This document shows, one piece after another, positions 46,301 through 54,082 of a stretch of 64,000 nucleotides of DNA. The stretch spans positions 248,001 through 312,000 of the forward strand of contig NZ_JAGJEA010000002.1 in the NCBI RefSeq assembly GCF_018100805.1, read 5' to 3'. The notes beneath the pieces were generated by a model that was given only the letters and a program-made list of their open reading frames with translations, was not told the origin of the DNA and made no database searches. The stretch's first letter is position 1. Every line of letters starts with the position of its first letter. The stretch is from Aquimarina sp. MMG016. Lineage in GTDB: Bacteria > Bacteroidota > Bacteroidia > Flavobacteriales > Flavobacteriaceae. Position numbers and translations under genes: made by a program.

Positions 46301-48169
46301 CGCACTGATATCTATTTTTTGGTTGATGATGGGGAAAGTAAATTTCCACTCTATACTAGTTTTTACTTCGTAAGAACCCTTTTCTTTTCCATTAGGGATA
46401 TCAGCAGTAAGATCAAAACTTGTAATCGCTAAATCAGCTGGCAAAAAGCTAGTAGGCAATTCAAACCCTACTTTTTTAAATAATCCATCCATTAATTGTC
46501 CCAGATCTAGTTTAGAACCAGCGGGCATATGAATAGATAAATCCCATCCACCATCTTCTGTAGAAGAATTATAATTCACTGCAGATTGCAGCATTAAATC
46601 TCCAATAGTAAAGAGACCGCTGATGGCAGCAGTATATACATTACTTCCTTTTCCATCCACGGGAGAGGTTGAGGTAAGTTGTAATGATGCATCCGTTAAA
46701 GAAATATTGGTAATAATATTAATGGCAATATCTCCAGTAGCAAAGAATGCATAATATTTACTGTTAATATCCATATTGATACCAAAACCTGTAAATACAA
46801 TACTAACAAGGCTTTCAGGTATTTTGATAAACCCTCCTGTTACTGCAGTCAATAGATCATTAATAGAAACCGTACCATCAAAAGCGGCGGATAGGGTGAG
46901 GTCAGAAGTGATTTCTACATCAAATCCTCCTTTAAATATCGTTGGGAAAAAATTAACCCGTGATGTAAAAAACAATGTTTGGGCATTGATAGTTTCTGGT
47001 TCAGTAATTAGCCAGTTTACATCAAACTCTTCAATACTGAAATTATTAAACAATACCCAGGGTTTAGTTGATCCAACGGTTGTAGAAACGCTATTAAATT
47101 GTACTCCATCACTCAGGTTGATAGCAGCAATGAATCCTTTAAAACCTATAGCGCTAAGGTATTGTTGTAGTACCGGCGGAATGTTCTCATACCAATTATT
47201 TCCTGCCATTAGAGAAAATAGATCAAGTGGTGTAACTGCACTATCTGGTTCTGAAGCAACTGAAATCATAAAAAAGGAAGAACCTGGAGCTATACTGGCT
47301 CTAAAATCCAAAGGTATTTTATCTCCAAGATGAAGTTTTAACTGAAAAAACAGGAAAGGTGTTTGTACTACGGTTTCATCCGGTTCGTCATCTGAGGGGT
47401 CAGATGCGTTACTTTGCAACAAATTATTTTCAGGATTGTCCTTTTCCACAACGGATTCAATCACAAAACCAATTGCCGGGTTACTTACTTCTAGAAATAA
47501 CAATGATATAGGATCGACACCAATCGGAGCCAATATATCCATATCGGGAAAAAGATAGGTCTCATTATTTACTTTGGAAGGGTCGATAGTGCCGTATAAT
47601 GGTATTTTGGTAGAAATAGACCAGGAGGTTAAAAACTTAGTAGTTTCTGCCAACCATTCTGATAATGTTATTAAGGAAGCAAAATTTTGCCCTGTAGTAA
47701 GAGCAATGTTGTTTTTTTGCCAAGAATATTCTGCTATTTCTTTAGTGCTAAATATAAAGGCAGGTGATGTATAAGGGATGCCATCAAAAACGCCACCTGT
47801 CATATATTTCCAACTGGTTTTAAAAGTCCAGTCGCTTAATTCGATTTGTATGGTAAACTCAACATCTCCACTGTCATTAGCGGTTATAGCTAATGTAACT
47901 TCTGTATTGGTTTTATCTACATTGAGTACAGCAGCGGTGGCGTTTTGTATTATTAATGTGTTTTCTGCCGGATCCGGAATTGAAGTACCTGAGGTATCAA
48001 CTAGTAAAAAAGTATCTTCTGCTAATTGGTATCCTATGGTCAATAGTGCATTTAGGCCTTCTGGAGGAGTCAATTGAGAATCCGTAAAAGTTGCAGCATT
48101 GATAGTAATATTACCATCATTGGCGGCTGCTTGATCTCTAAAAGTGGTTACTAAATTTGAAAGACTCAT
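37376..48169 (-). CDS. Giant 3597-aa protein with beta-rich N-terminal third and LysM-like repeats
   Basis: The sequence starts MSLSNLVTTFRDQAAANDGN and shows no signal peptide. Residues 1 to about 1280 are long, hydrophobic, alternating beta strands, with glycine-rich segments such as IVFGIGMQVGIGYSVNYGVLKAGFSI near 1030. They recall DUF6603-type proteins, a family I name only tentatively. From about 1500 to 1735 and again from 2190 to 2325 come LysM-like repeats (YEIVPGDTLVGIAKKL, YIAKSEDTFSSIAS, PNETLQSIAAQYNI). The C-terminal third is unassigned; it has a CPCEGDEEC motif near 3293 and ends LVLPYKNIKGL with no T9SS sorting domain. The gene is last in a five-gene operon, 19 nt behind the EEP gene. 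It could be a structural or carrier protein of an unknown extracellular complex. Confidence 0.85.
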   Translation of the reverse strand: MSLSNLVTTFRDQAAANDGNITINAATFTDSQLTPPEGLNALLTIGYQLAEDTFLLVDTSGTSIPDPAENTLIIQNATAAVLNVDKTNTEVTLAITANDSGDVEFTIQIELSDWTFKTSWKYMTGGVFDGIPYTSPAFIFSTKEIAEYSWQKNNIALTTGQNFASLITLSEWLAETTKFLTSWSISTKIPLYGTIDPSKVNNETYLFPDMDILAPIGVDPISLLFLEVSNPAIGFVIESVVEKDNPENNLLQSNASDPSDDEPDETVVQTPFLFFQLKLHLGDKIPLDFRASIAPGSSFFMISVASEPDSAVTPLDLFSLMAGNNWYENIPPVLQQYLSAIGFKGFIAAINLSDGVQFNSVSTTVGSTKPWVLFNNFSIEEFDVNWLITEPETINAQTLFFTSRVNFFPTIFKGGFDVEITSDLTLSAAFDGTVSINDLLTAVTGGFIKIPESLVSIVFTGFGINMDINSKYYAFFATGDIAINIITNISLTDASLQLTSTSPVDGKGSNVYTAAISGLFTIGDLMLQSAVNYNSSTEDGGWDLSIHMPAGSKLDLGQLMDGLFKKVGFELPTSFLPADLAITSFDLTADIPNGKEKGSYEVKTSIEWKFTFPIINQKIDISAALALKYDAKKAEGKQYSGGVMGSILLEYFNAQVNIGYNFDGDDQLLMIEWEGFVATYDVSGESKVITFEIKNWSVGSLLTSFMKMLFDPNFELDAPWDVLNKISLDGFKVTYDLENKDVTVNYKLPKSLDLVFITIDGIKLTKNAQGVQISFTGDSVVPEVKNSGLFDEKGRDVKDMPEVPGQGNQYFDLRLLAMGQHVQLENVAQYQTIKEVTDKMGEAFETPENGKVPIGPGSGNSLLSFNENSNWLIATDFGILNAGTKEKPVWTLEMQAVFNDPNLYGLRIAMAGDKAKIFAGLDFEIMYKKISDGVGVYQIALTLPDALRYLQFGSVNITLPSIALAIYTNGDFMVDIGFPYNLDFSRSFTIQAIVPPGIPAMGSGGFYFGKLSSTTTKKVPQTNYGNFNPVIVFGIGMQVGIGYSVNYGVLKAGFSITIFGILEGVIATYHPYQGALQENNKTEVATSYYYWLQGTLGLIGKLYGSLDFGIISATVNITVKVYAQATLEAYNKMPLAIVASVDIKVSAKLNLGLFSIKINFSFKAEIRTDLTIGTDQTSMAPWNRQLQSSFSEKSLIYAAKSSQLTVLPIKAMHYNTKLVANKKEELPTLNIYFIPHLTVAGPENGNLKDQTAQYVTTLWIDAPDAENPDSSTISSFEYLSQDFFRWLIQNYVDETGTESTRATADESAVSIDDLQVLLALLSNEENPLPIPTDKLLAFLQYTFKKVNIQNVTEASKLDTAAVFPMFFDLELSVPDAGVDIDFSNYNMATDKYLSEVKKWFAQLAVKVSEENNNVSMKKSAAVVEHSLSTFVFEDYFVLIGKQLIGYAEDALKNYTYPLAKGNSLHAMTEWANSISTADGVTNTVSITDLAKANQSHPLQSETPIHITGVMYTVLDKDDFISIGAKYALETALLITQNAVVPGLLQVQEITFGSNTYTVKATDTITDVATGLQTTVSDLANNKDFQQKTLLTIDAVLIIAATDYIAKSEDTFSSIASTVYNNISVSDLLLQNQSVPGLFISGNSFVYDTTTYEIVPGDTLVGIAKKLSTSTNPVTVNDLANDTTVQRLQVQPLGSLLIQPFIYITSAFDNPDDADTLGKIAQKYSTTAQTLGANYSNQQQDVLFYALGNHSTTNIPGLKCLDVQSILDYFKANQSYTQLSGMVSRYQLHGMRLPTTLPGLTLHPDSPCTGDDCALYRLTGQQFEIPADVKEGFTINLINTTLDWLEFNGQPPSPVDPKKPDGPKKATLGVILTKEDISQISTVIDYAQKTGIQPDILKLSQMTPYNLIPVQYTFQTVTQWSTSGVVKLPYGNQGDQADVSPLIWNFPSGLLQQIALPKQAGSAFDIQIGTYNAAKGVMDYKKSDYYGWSTLLEIDIKKQSNDNAEGTNPFTYELIGANESGTQILERLLRQLDPNSSNNNRGIIEDIQWLYEGSDGLLSVGNINMKTFIVQSNLSTETNPAQSSAAFMKMAVESPEPNGVLNTLYDFIKFLWECSITRSGGYYLLYNETEGDSGFPDAVFDSSDNAKISLLVTYSNSYDDILKDFMNCAITGDKIDTSSSIVYAESKAQKDLSYTTTSPNETLQSIAAQYNILISELAILNETEVQLNTSSDPIVLKGLQYEVGLPTDTPSNTLTAISTYFGITEDSIKGANPDITNWDDLPVWQLLEIPEVIYQITTGDGTPGNTMKSIASYYFTDVDTLSFMIKDSTVFATGTAFSIVDQVVHKVSSIQQGSAGFELKRTNPGTPSDKSSDPGYANTYLNNLYNLLNYQVIANRYFKKSIVGLPSGPVNTDEQDETNPEQPWNYNQVIPIAPYAIDNPNMSYPTGYPQKDGNPYRGIGNTLQVHFDWVDYYGNETVTPFSNPELNTKSPLNNPPIKVGYLDELKGFSQWPSLFTTYDVKLESGNDPSLLLNFSFDISRYQNTDGKPCVSDPNDSDAPDYQKNALHDLAIYTNIYYQINQYSPYEKNKNTVTLTLNTSLVPGVENNVSLDPINTFVKDIYSYLYAIAYCHTIPTAPKMKPITQTIGASDLETASIFELTVILNMVRDLSFVNDDFKDSSSVTSARTTIQPNTYIPDGGKKNSAGEEIQKHSLTEFAVNFEKTFYQENEYVLKIATGVDDVLAGSQNSQAIYVVRMGLKPDNGIYWNVEPSGSYELTNNSIAKLTSSGVPTIITDKIKTLIGTIYSSRISFDTALLELLNEEEFKTYQVRIYTYSLLNAAFYAPLPISTSLASKKDVPLCDYVTGKGLDCENGTVKNFTGIDMDIWGKQCLDAIDLFLSSEFAVPGFLVDQLKSEEEKTFLQQQGIDADSFLEAITEAKSSLAETISTRVAPILTAPEVNPSGTLSAQEKFKQQLLIQLGNTYSINAVVQMQVTTASGIKREYKDQIAPRLYGTPGITDSTKKDSKLYSISNAKIQLDFDEGQKTSDLSFIFSTKNAKEFSTVSLDMDYQITHIEFDITDVPDVKGYQASQWLTFIVPINLADTVEPDFDNSPLQQPLGTVDIPIVLRNYPKPPTLTTQEGLAVSVSGDTTKEILEKASEWNFTYTYSEDQAAQDQIYSDITFNTFDSQQNMVMGKSSSRNLFNDMAQMISVWIPVLNDMTKYLTLISPTSDENDTNLNNAFFAMQAMVQLTNNLALAWDQHNKNTAFFKSQQNTISSYDFIIQQKEDPHFTTTCPCEGDEECKRLVVTIVPPKEMPELDKQLFMNELSIQEAEIPNTPVINIKDYTREPATDESGTHIENSYWYVKDPKAKTKEYLGYPCSFEIPDRTVAVDGLNVLQFQNTWAGIAVIRNEGLVEDNPTNTNFIYRTPLVRFSNKLIPLLSNSSEINIAKIINEDGSTLTLADHLATFFKTFFTYDELAEQTIKISGSWNYFLQDICESSLPPIQLPVLLYTPFSFEIPKDYEIPEGGCVGEITADTAFVCQLAEALEKWYQEKMPSTRDAYFSFDLSVFSAVTETQLPLIQLSNLVLPYKNIKGL

Positions 48170-48188
48170 AATACAATGGTGTGTGCTG

Positions 48189-49520
48189 TTATATATCTAT
48201 TACTAAAGCCATATGATCGCTGGCACTCTTGATATGTCCATAGTTGTTCCAACCTCTAAAATTACTTAAGGCCCCAACTGTTCCCGGTACAACACCTGCT
48301 AATGGTAATGCTACTGGTTGTCCCATTCCATTTAGAACCATAGCAGAATTATAAGCTAGCGCTCCAGGAACTGCTCCTGCAGGAATTGGCATAACTCTGT
48401 TATATGGAGAACCTGCTACTCGGTTTACTATGGTCATATTGGCTGGCGCTCCTATTCCTCCTCCGCCATATCTTGTTAGTATGTTATCAATACTACTGGT
48501 ATTATTTCCCATATATTGGGTTACTGCATATCCATATGCTGGGTATCCATTGGTGTTCCAGGGAGTTGCTCCATTTCTGTAACTATGTTTCATATGTGTT
48601 GCTACATATCCCTGAACGGGGTAGTTTGCAGGAGCAGGGGATGGATTGATGTGTCTGGCATATCCCGCAGCTATTAAGTTATTATATGCTCCTGCTGCAT
48701 TTGCACTATTGATATCTACATTAAAATCACCTACAACAACGGCAACTTCATTAGCGCCTAAATTATTTATTTCATGGATTTGAGAAATTGTATTTGTTCC
48801 ATTTCTAGCAGCAGGATTATGCGGTGGAGCGTGATAAGCAAAAACTTTAATAGTCCTTCCACCAGCTGGTTCCCAAAATGTGGTTAAAAAAGGAGGCCTA
48901 TTACCTATTGCTGGAAAATTGAGTAACGGACCTGGGCCTCCTCCAAGTGGTGGAGCTCCTCTAAATTGCCATTGGCCCGCTAGTCTATTAGAATTAATCC
49001 CGGGATTAATATTAGATCCTGCCGGAACGGCTACTGCTGGTAATGAATTATTCCAAGGTAGGGCGTAAGCAACTAAATTTCCTGCTCCTATATTGGCTAC
49101 TGAATCAGAAGGATTTGCTGCTCCTTGCCATCCCCAGGGACCGCTAAAGTGCAGATTAGCACTATTATAATAAACAGAAATACCTTCGCTTACTCCTCCT
49201 TGTCCCAAAATAAGTGGAGGAACTAACCTCCAATTTCCTGCTATTGCTGCATTTGCTCGTATTCTACCTAACAAATACAGTGCTCCCTGTTGTCCTCCAG
49301 CTGTTATCAATGACCCTTCTGCTCCAGCACCTGTTGATGTCTCTACTACCACAAAAATATCAGGCACATTAGCAATAAGTGTACTCATTATATACTGTAA
49401 TCGTTGAGTAGAAGCTTGTTGCATATTTAGCGTACTACCTATCTGTCTTCTGTTAAAATAGGGGCTATTGACCTTATTAATTCCAAACTGCTGTATGTTC
49501 CAATAGAGTACTCTAGCCAT
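48189..49520 (-). CDS. Endonuclease/exonuclease/phosphatase-fold protein, lysine-poor
   Basis: This 443-aa protein has the DNase I/EEP catalytic set in order: Asn8 in LYWNIQQFG, Glu60 in VVVET, His in FAYHAPPHN (about 229), the Asp-x-Asn of GDFNVD (about 262), Asp in SSIDNILTR and Asp-His in SASDHMALVIDI at the end. These match metal-dependent phosphoesterases (nucleases, sphingomyelinases, inositol phosphatases). There is no signal peptide. Composition is striking: only four Lys and six Glu but very many Gly, Ala, Pro and Asn, unlike its neighbours. It starts 3 nt after the preceding 1230-aa gene. The likely role is a hydrolytic effector of the operon, but the substrate is unknown. Confidence 0.8.
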   Translation of the reverse strand: MARVLYWNIQQFGINKVNSPYFNRRQIGSTLNMQQASTQRLQYIMSTLIANVPDIFVVVETSTGAGAEGSLITAGGQQGALYLLGRIRANAAIAGNWRLVPPLILGQGGVSEGISVYYNSANLHFSGPWGWQGAANPSDSVANIGAGNLVAYALPWNNSLPAVAVPAGSNINPGINSNRLAGQWQFRGAPPLGGGPGPLLNFPAIGNRPPFLTTFWEPAGGRTIKVFAYHAPPHNPAARNGTNTISQIHEINNLGANEVAVVVGDFNVDINSANAAGAYNNLIAAGYARHINPSPAPANYPVQGYVATHMKHSYRNGATPWNTNGYPAYGYAVTQYMGNNTSSIDNILTRYGGGGIGAPANMTIVNRVAGSPYNRVMPIPAGAVPGALAYNSAMVLNGMGQPVALPLAGVVPGTVGALSNFRGWNNYGHIKSASDHMALVIDI

Positions 49521-49523
49521 GGT

Positions 49524-52500
49524 CTAAGATTTAGTTTTATTATATGCAGCATACCAACCCAGGCTTTTTGCTGTGGCTCCCGGATTAGGATTGCCGAACA
49601 GCAAAAAGTTGGTGCTTCCTCCCGGAGGGAGTTTAAGTATTCCCAGAAATTTTAATGCGATCTTACTTAAAGTCATCAAGTAAGACTGCTGGGCTTCAAC
49701 ATATTCTAATTTCAGTGTGTCTATAGATAATTTTAGTACTCCTTGTAGACTAAGTAGTTTAGCATTGCTACTGGTACCAGGGAGTTTAATGCCTACAAAT
49801 GCATTATAGGCAGTGTCTGTAGCTTTGTTTCCCGGACTCCAAGCGATTAATAAACTGGCATTAAAGTCCAAGGAAGAAGCCAGTTCACCTGGAGTTCCCA
49901 TATTTAAGGTCATTTCTAGCCCGTACCAATCCCCGGAGAGTCCCGTGGTATTGATTCCGGGAAGGCTTAAATTGAGATATCCCATACCAGAAGGTAGTGT
50001 ATCATCATTACCACTAATCAAATTATTGATTTGTAATGCAAAATTTGGATACAGGCTAAGTGATCTTGTGGAGCTTAAGTTAGAATTAAATACAATCTCT
50101 GAAGCATCAAATTCATATGACACCACCGTAGGTGTGGCAATATCAAATGCCATATCTATATATAAATTGCTATAGTTTAATCCATCGATGATATCGGTAT
50201 CTGTCCCATCTCCTTTACCAAATGAAAAAGCGTCCATTGTAACACTTGTCTCTTCACTATCTACAGTTGCTGGGATAATCGTTTTCATGACTGCATAGTT
50301 CAAATATCCCCACATTGAGAATCGAGATTCTATATGAGTAGCCTTCGGATCTGTGGTTAGGGTATTGAACTGAATTTTTGTGATCTCTACATTTTTAAGT
50401 AGGTTGCTGTCAAAATAAAACAAGTTATCATCTGTATTTTCAAAAACGTAGACAGGTGTACCATCATGATCCTGATAGGTACCATCTAATACTATTGTAT
50501 TTAAAGTTTTAGCCCCATATCGATTATTTGTACCAATGACAGTGTCAGAGAATAGGTTATTCATAGTTAATTGTACCTTACTCTGAAAGAATTTAATAGC
50601 CGTGTTCTCAAATAGTACTTGCAATTGAAGCACTTTAAAATCATAGGTAGCTCCCGCAAGTGGTGGTACTGGTTTATTGGCATTCAATCCTTGCATGAGT
50701 TGTTGTTGATATGCGGTGTCCAAATAGTTAATCAACCCAAAAAGAGAGCTGTTCTTTTCCATTTGTACCAGGCCTTTGGCATTTACTTTATTTACTTCGA
50801 TTCCAAAATGGTGAGCATTAAACCTATTGAGATCTATCCCAGAAATGAGCCCTTTTAATTGTTGAGGAAACTCTTTTAAATCAATATCTGCTTTAAGAAC
50901 CAATATTCCATTCCAGTGCTCATTATTGATTATGTTATGAAATTTCTCGTATAGAATAGCTTGATTACTTTCTGGATGATCTAATCCATATTGGTAAGCT
51001 TCCTCTGCTTCTTGCATGTAGTTTTGTACCCAGGAGGAGATGGCTATGAGTTGTTGATATGCATTTGCAGGGTCTTTAACACCTTCAGTATTAAATGTAT
51101 TAGGTTGTGTCCAGGTTTTTGGGTTTTTAACTTTTTCTAATAATGTTCCGTTGCAGAATTTAAATATCAACACATTATTATAATCAGCATATGTGTTTTC
51201 TATTCCTACATTTATATGAAAAGGCCAATCTTCAATAGACATTTTGTTATTAAAGATTGCTTCGGTGGTAGGTTGACCTCCTTCTTTATCGTATTTGGAG
51301 AATAGTTTACCCAAGTGATTGTTTTGTGTAACTACTAGAAATTGCTGATTGGTCATAAATGCACTTTGTAATGTATTAGATAAGTTGATAAAACTCATCT
51401 GATATTGTGCAGGATCTGTTGGAGTCTGATTCTCAGGATATAAATATTCAGGAGTAGCTCCTGGGTGGATATCATTTTGCCCCAGATTAAGTAAACTCCA
51501 GGAACCAATATTGTTAACATGAGCGATTAAACCTTGTGGAGTTGTTGCACTGGTATAGTTGCTTTCTGTATTATTAAGTAACCTGTCTCTTTTGGCAGCA
51601 CTTTTTGATACTCTAGCTGTTGTTAATTGATTTGCGATGAGTGTTTTTCGCTCTTTACTCAGTACCTGAGACTCAAATGAAGTCAGGTTTTCATTTCCAG
51701 GAAACTGTGGATTAGCTTCTGTTGCTAAATATGGAGCGATAGGAACATAAAAATCTTCCTGAGGCATATCTACACTGGGTTCATAAAACCCTAATACATT
51801 TGCTTTACCATTTAAAGTCTGACTTACTCCGTGATCTTTAGCAAATAAGGAAGCTCCTTCGGGTTGAGAAACGTATTGTACATTTTCTGAAATCTCAGAA
51901 ATAATATTCGCCCATCCTGTTAGATAGGTTTTATCTAATGTAGGGTCATTTGTGCCTGGATTCGTCAGAGAGAGTTCTTGTGCTGGGAAATTTGGAGCGT
52001 AAGCAGGTTCTTTACTTTTAAATCTTAAGGTATCTCCTGTTGGAACTCCATTTTTATTAGAATAGGGTGTAAATGAAATAGTTTCTGTACCAGATAGCCC
52101 TGGCAAAAAATCGAATTGCCCATTTTCATCTGCATAATCTTTTTGATCAGCTCCGGGTTCCATAAAGAAATCTCCTTCTGGTTGCAAATAGAAACGTTCA
52201 GTTTCTTTATAATCTCTAGGAGAAATAATAAGTATTGAACTATGAACAGAAGGTATTTGGTTATTATCAGGGTTACTGTTTTCTATGAGATCTACTTTTG
52301 GCCATAGAATTATTGGATATCCAGTATTTAGAGAAAAATAACTAGGTAGACAGCAAGGAACTGATGTACTGTTATTGGTATTGTAAGTTATTCCGGTAAA
52401 TGCAAAATAAGTACGTAGACCGGTCGAATTACTGATATCGAGAGGATCTATAGCTGCTTGGGTCATAGCGTATTCGGTATCAGATAACGGTTTGAAAACA

Positions 52501-53216
52501 GGATAATTATATTTTTTGATGCTATCATCTGTTGAATCTGTATGATAATAACAGGTTTCCAAAAAGAAAGCTTTAAAATCATTTTTCAGGTTGAATCCCA
52601 AAGGAAATCCAAAAGCACCACAAGCAAACTGAGTAAATGATATGGATATGTTTTTATTTAATAGGGTATCACTACCATATTCTTTGCTGTTAAAAGACAT
52701 ATTAGGACTGTTGGAATTATAGTCCAGTTGTATTTGTGTTGCAGCACCTTCAGGAATAAAGGATACTTTAGTATTGTTACGGATAGAAAGTGTAGCAAAA
52801 CCATTTCCCATCGTATAATTAAATGTTTGGCTAACTTTGATAACTCCCTGAGAATTTACATAAAAGTTAATTGCGATAACATTTTTATTAGTTGGATCAG
52901 CATTAATTTCAGTAAGCCATGCAGTCGTCAGGTTATCCTGAAACTGCTCACGATATTTTTCTAAATATGTACGTATTTTTTCAATATATTCGATTATGTT
53001 TTCTTTTTCAGGAGCAGTTTCTGCAAAAAGAAAATACACTTTTAATGTTGTTGCTTTTGATAAGGTAAGGGTAGTGTCTGTATACGTAGCTTTTTTAGGT
53101 AACACAATGGCTGACCAGGAGCCCAAATTTGGAGAGGTATTAATATATAATGACGGATTTCCTGAGTTCACATTACTGAAAAGGGTACCCTCGGTATTAT
53201 GTTGAGTTGATCCCAT
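49524..53216 (-). CDS. Large 1230-aa protein of unknown family
   Basis: The sequence opens MGSTQHNTEGTLFSNVNSG with no signal peptide and no transmembrane helix. Most of it reads as beta strands with Asn- and Thr-rich loops. A helical stretch lies at about 690-790 (NAYQQLIAISSWVQNYMQEAEEAYQYGLDHPESN), and long hydrophobic strands fill the last 200 residues. It ends KLPPGGSTNFLLFGNPNPGATAKSLGWYAAYNKTKS (cut by motif). That kind of C-terminal block, together with the neighbouring giant protein's N-terminal part, may be one related family. No catalytic motif is seen. It is the third gene of the operon, separated from the next by 3 nt. Confidence 0.78.
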   Translation of the reverse strand: MGSTQHNTEGTLFSNVNSGNPSLYINTSPNLGSWSAIVLPKKATYTDTTLTLSKATTLKVYFLFAETAPEKENIIEYIEKIRTYLEKYREQFQDNLTTAWLTEINADPTNKNVIAINFYVNSQGVIKVSQTFNYTMGNGFATLSIRNNTKVSFIPEGAATQIQLDYNSNSPNMSFNSKEYGSDTLLNKNISISFTQFACGAFGFPLGFNLKNDFKAFFLETCYYHTDSTDDSIKKYNYPVFKPLSDTEYAMTQAAIDPLDISNSTGLRTYFAFTGITYNTNNSTSVPCCLPSYFSLNTGYPIILWPKVDLIENSNPDNNQIPSVHSSILIISPRDYKETERFYLQPEGDFFMEPGADQKDYADENGQFDFLPGLSGTETISFTPYSNKNGVPTGDTLRFKSKEPAYAPNFPAQELSLTNPGTNDPTLDKTYLTGWANIISEISENVQYVSQPEGASLFAKDHGVSQTLNGKANVLGFYEPSVDMPQEDFYVPIAPYLATEANPQFPGNENLTSFESQVLSKERKTLIANQLTTARVSKSAAKRDRLLNNTESNYTSATTPQGLIAHVNNIGSWSLLNLGQNDIHPGATPEYLYPENQTPTDPAQYQMSFINLSNTLQSAFMTNQQFLVVTQNNHLGKLFSKYDKEGGQPTTEAIFNNKMSIEDWPFHINVGIENTYADYNNVLIFKFCNGTLLEKVKNPKTWTQPNTFNTEGVKDPANAYQQLIAISSWVQNYMQEAEEAYQYGLDHPESNQAILYEKFHNIINNEHWNGILVLKADIDLKEFPQQLKGLISGIDLNRFNAHHFGIEVNKVNAKGLVQMEKNSSLFGLINYLDTAYQQQLMQGLNANKPVPPLAGATYDFKVLQLQVLFENTAIKFFQSKVQLTMNNLFSDTVIGTNNRYGAKTLNTIVLDGTYQDHDGTPVYVFENTDDNLFYFDSNLLKNVEITKIQFNTLTTDPKATHIESRFSMWGYLNYAVMKTIIPATVDSEETSVTMDAFSFGKGDGTDTDIIDGLNYSNLYIDMAFDIATPTVVSYEFDASEIVFNSNLSSTRSLSLYPNFALQINNLISGNDDTLPSGMGYLNLSLPGINTTGLSGDWYGLEMTLNMGTPGELASSLDFNASLLIAWSPGNKATDTAYNAFVGIKLPGTSSNAKLLSLQGVLKLSIDTLKLEYVEAQQSYLMTLSKIALKFLGILKLPPGGSTNFLLFGNPNPGATAKSLGWYAAYNKTKS

Positions 53217-53325
53217 AATATTAGAATAATCTGTGTGTGACGTAAATAAATACTATACCAAAATGAATTTCAAGGTTGTGATCGGGTGTAGATTAGCTCG
53301 AAACTATTTTGAAATTCTTATGGCA

Positions 53326-53718
53326 TTATTCACCCTTAGGACATAAAATGGATACAATGACCATTACCTCATAAGGAGAAAGATTCGATACAATCAATTG
53401 GCTGCCTCTAAAATCAGCAACCGCGATGATTTGTTGTCGTGTTTTCAGAACATGAATACCATTAAAATTGGTACTATCGTTAAATTTTATGTTTTGCGTA
53501 TCCCCTGTAGTGACCACAGTAGCTTCCTGAGCTTTACTGATATTATTAATAGAACAGATGCATTGTGATCCATTATTGGTCTGTAATTCTGCATATTCAT
53601 TCCGTGAAAGTGCCACGGTATCCAGTTTGGATTTTGATGAATTTTGAGCGTTTACATAGGTACATGCAAAAAATAAAAAAAGTAGGGTTATGTAATGCAT
53701 ACACAACCCTTTTTTCAT
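53326..53718 (-). CDS. Small secreted protein of the giant-protein operon
   Basis: This 130-aa protein begins at MKKGLCMHYITLLFLFFACTYVNAQ, a Sec signal peptide with cleavage after NAQ. An open frame extends 18 codons further upstream but overlaps the previous gene and lacks sense. The mature part has the CIC pair in GSQCICSINNISKA, then ITVVSxx-like strands (QLIVSNLSPYEVMVIVSILCPKG), with a lone Cys near the end. It is the only clearly exported product in the operon and starts 1 nt after the stop of the 120-aa gene, so translation is coupled. It could be a periplasmic or surface anchor for the large proteins; that is inference. Confidence 0.65.
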   Translation of the reverse strand: MKKGLCMHYITLLFLFFACTYVNAQNSSKSKLDTVALSRNEYAELQTNNGSQCICSINNISKAQEATVVTTGDTQNIKFNDSTNFNGIHVLKTRQQIIAVADFRGSQLIVSNLSPYEVMVIVSILCPKGE

Positions 53719-53719
53719 A

Positions 53720-54082
53720 TTAACTTTTTGTAGTTTGAGCCTGGATCTGTGCAGGTGCATCATTCTGAGCATTTGTAATATTTGAAACAGTTACTACCGC
53801 TCCTTTAAAATCCCCATTACCAACTACACTATAGGATGGAGAATTTGGCGGAATATTAAATAGACTGTTGATAGGTTTAGAAACCCCATTATCAAAACAG
53901 TGTACACCATCTGGCGCTCCTGTTATGGTGAAAGTTAAGGTATTTGCTCTACTAGGATTTGTAATAGTAATAGTAGAGGCAGAACCATTAGCTGTGTTCC
54001 AGGTAGCAAATTGACCAGAATCGATTGAAGCAGACCCTTGTTCATTAATTACTGGATTTTGTGTTGAAGTTGCATTTGACAT
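53720..54082 (-). CDS. Small beta-rich protein, first gene of the operon
   Basis: This 120-aa protein starts MSNATSTQNPVINEQGSASIDSGQF and has no signal peptide. The middle (TWNTANGSASTITITNPSRANTLTFTITGAPDGVHCFDNG) and end (FKGAVVTVSNITNAQNDAPAQ) read as short strands with Ser, Thr and Asn, one Cys, and a long disordered-like tail. It has the look of a small beta-sandwich. I recognise no family. As the first gene, it begins directly at the 481-bp control region; its product may be made in excess of the large proteins. Confidence 0.6.
   Translation of the reverse strand: MSNATSTQNPVINEQGSASIDSGQFATWNTANGSASTITITNPSRANTLTFTITGAPDGVHCFDNGVSKPINSLFNIPPNSPSYSVVGNGDFKGAVVTVSNITNAQNDAPAQIQAQTTKS

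Noticed and set aside
46776..47333. 185-codon open frame on the plus strand inside the giant gene
   Set aside because: It lies fully antisense to a long continuous coding frame, has no start context and no recognisable domain. It is a mirror of the coding strand's codon bias.
37376..48169. Type IX secretion substrate
   Set aside because: Neither giant protein has an N-terminal signal peptide or a C-terminal T9SS sorting domain.
37376..54082. Tc-toxin, RHS or contractile injection system
   Set aside because: No YD/RHS repeats, no sheath, baseplate or AAA+ genes, and no toxin-complex linker motifs are visible.
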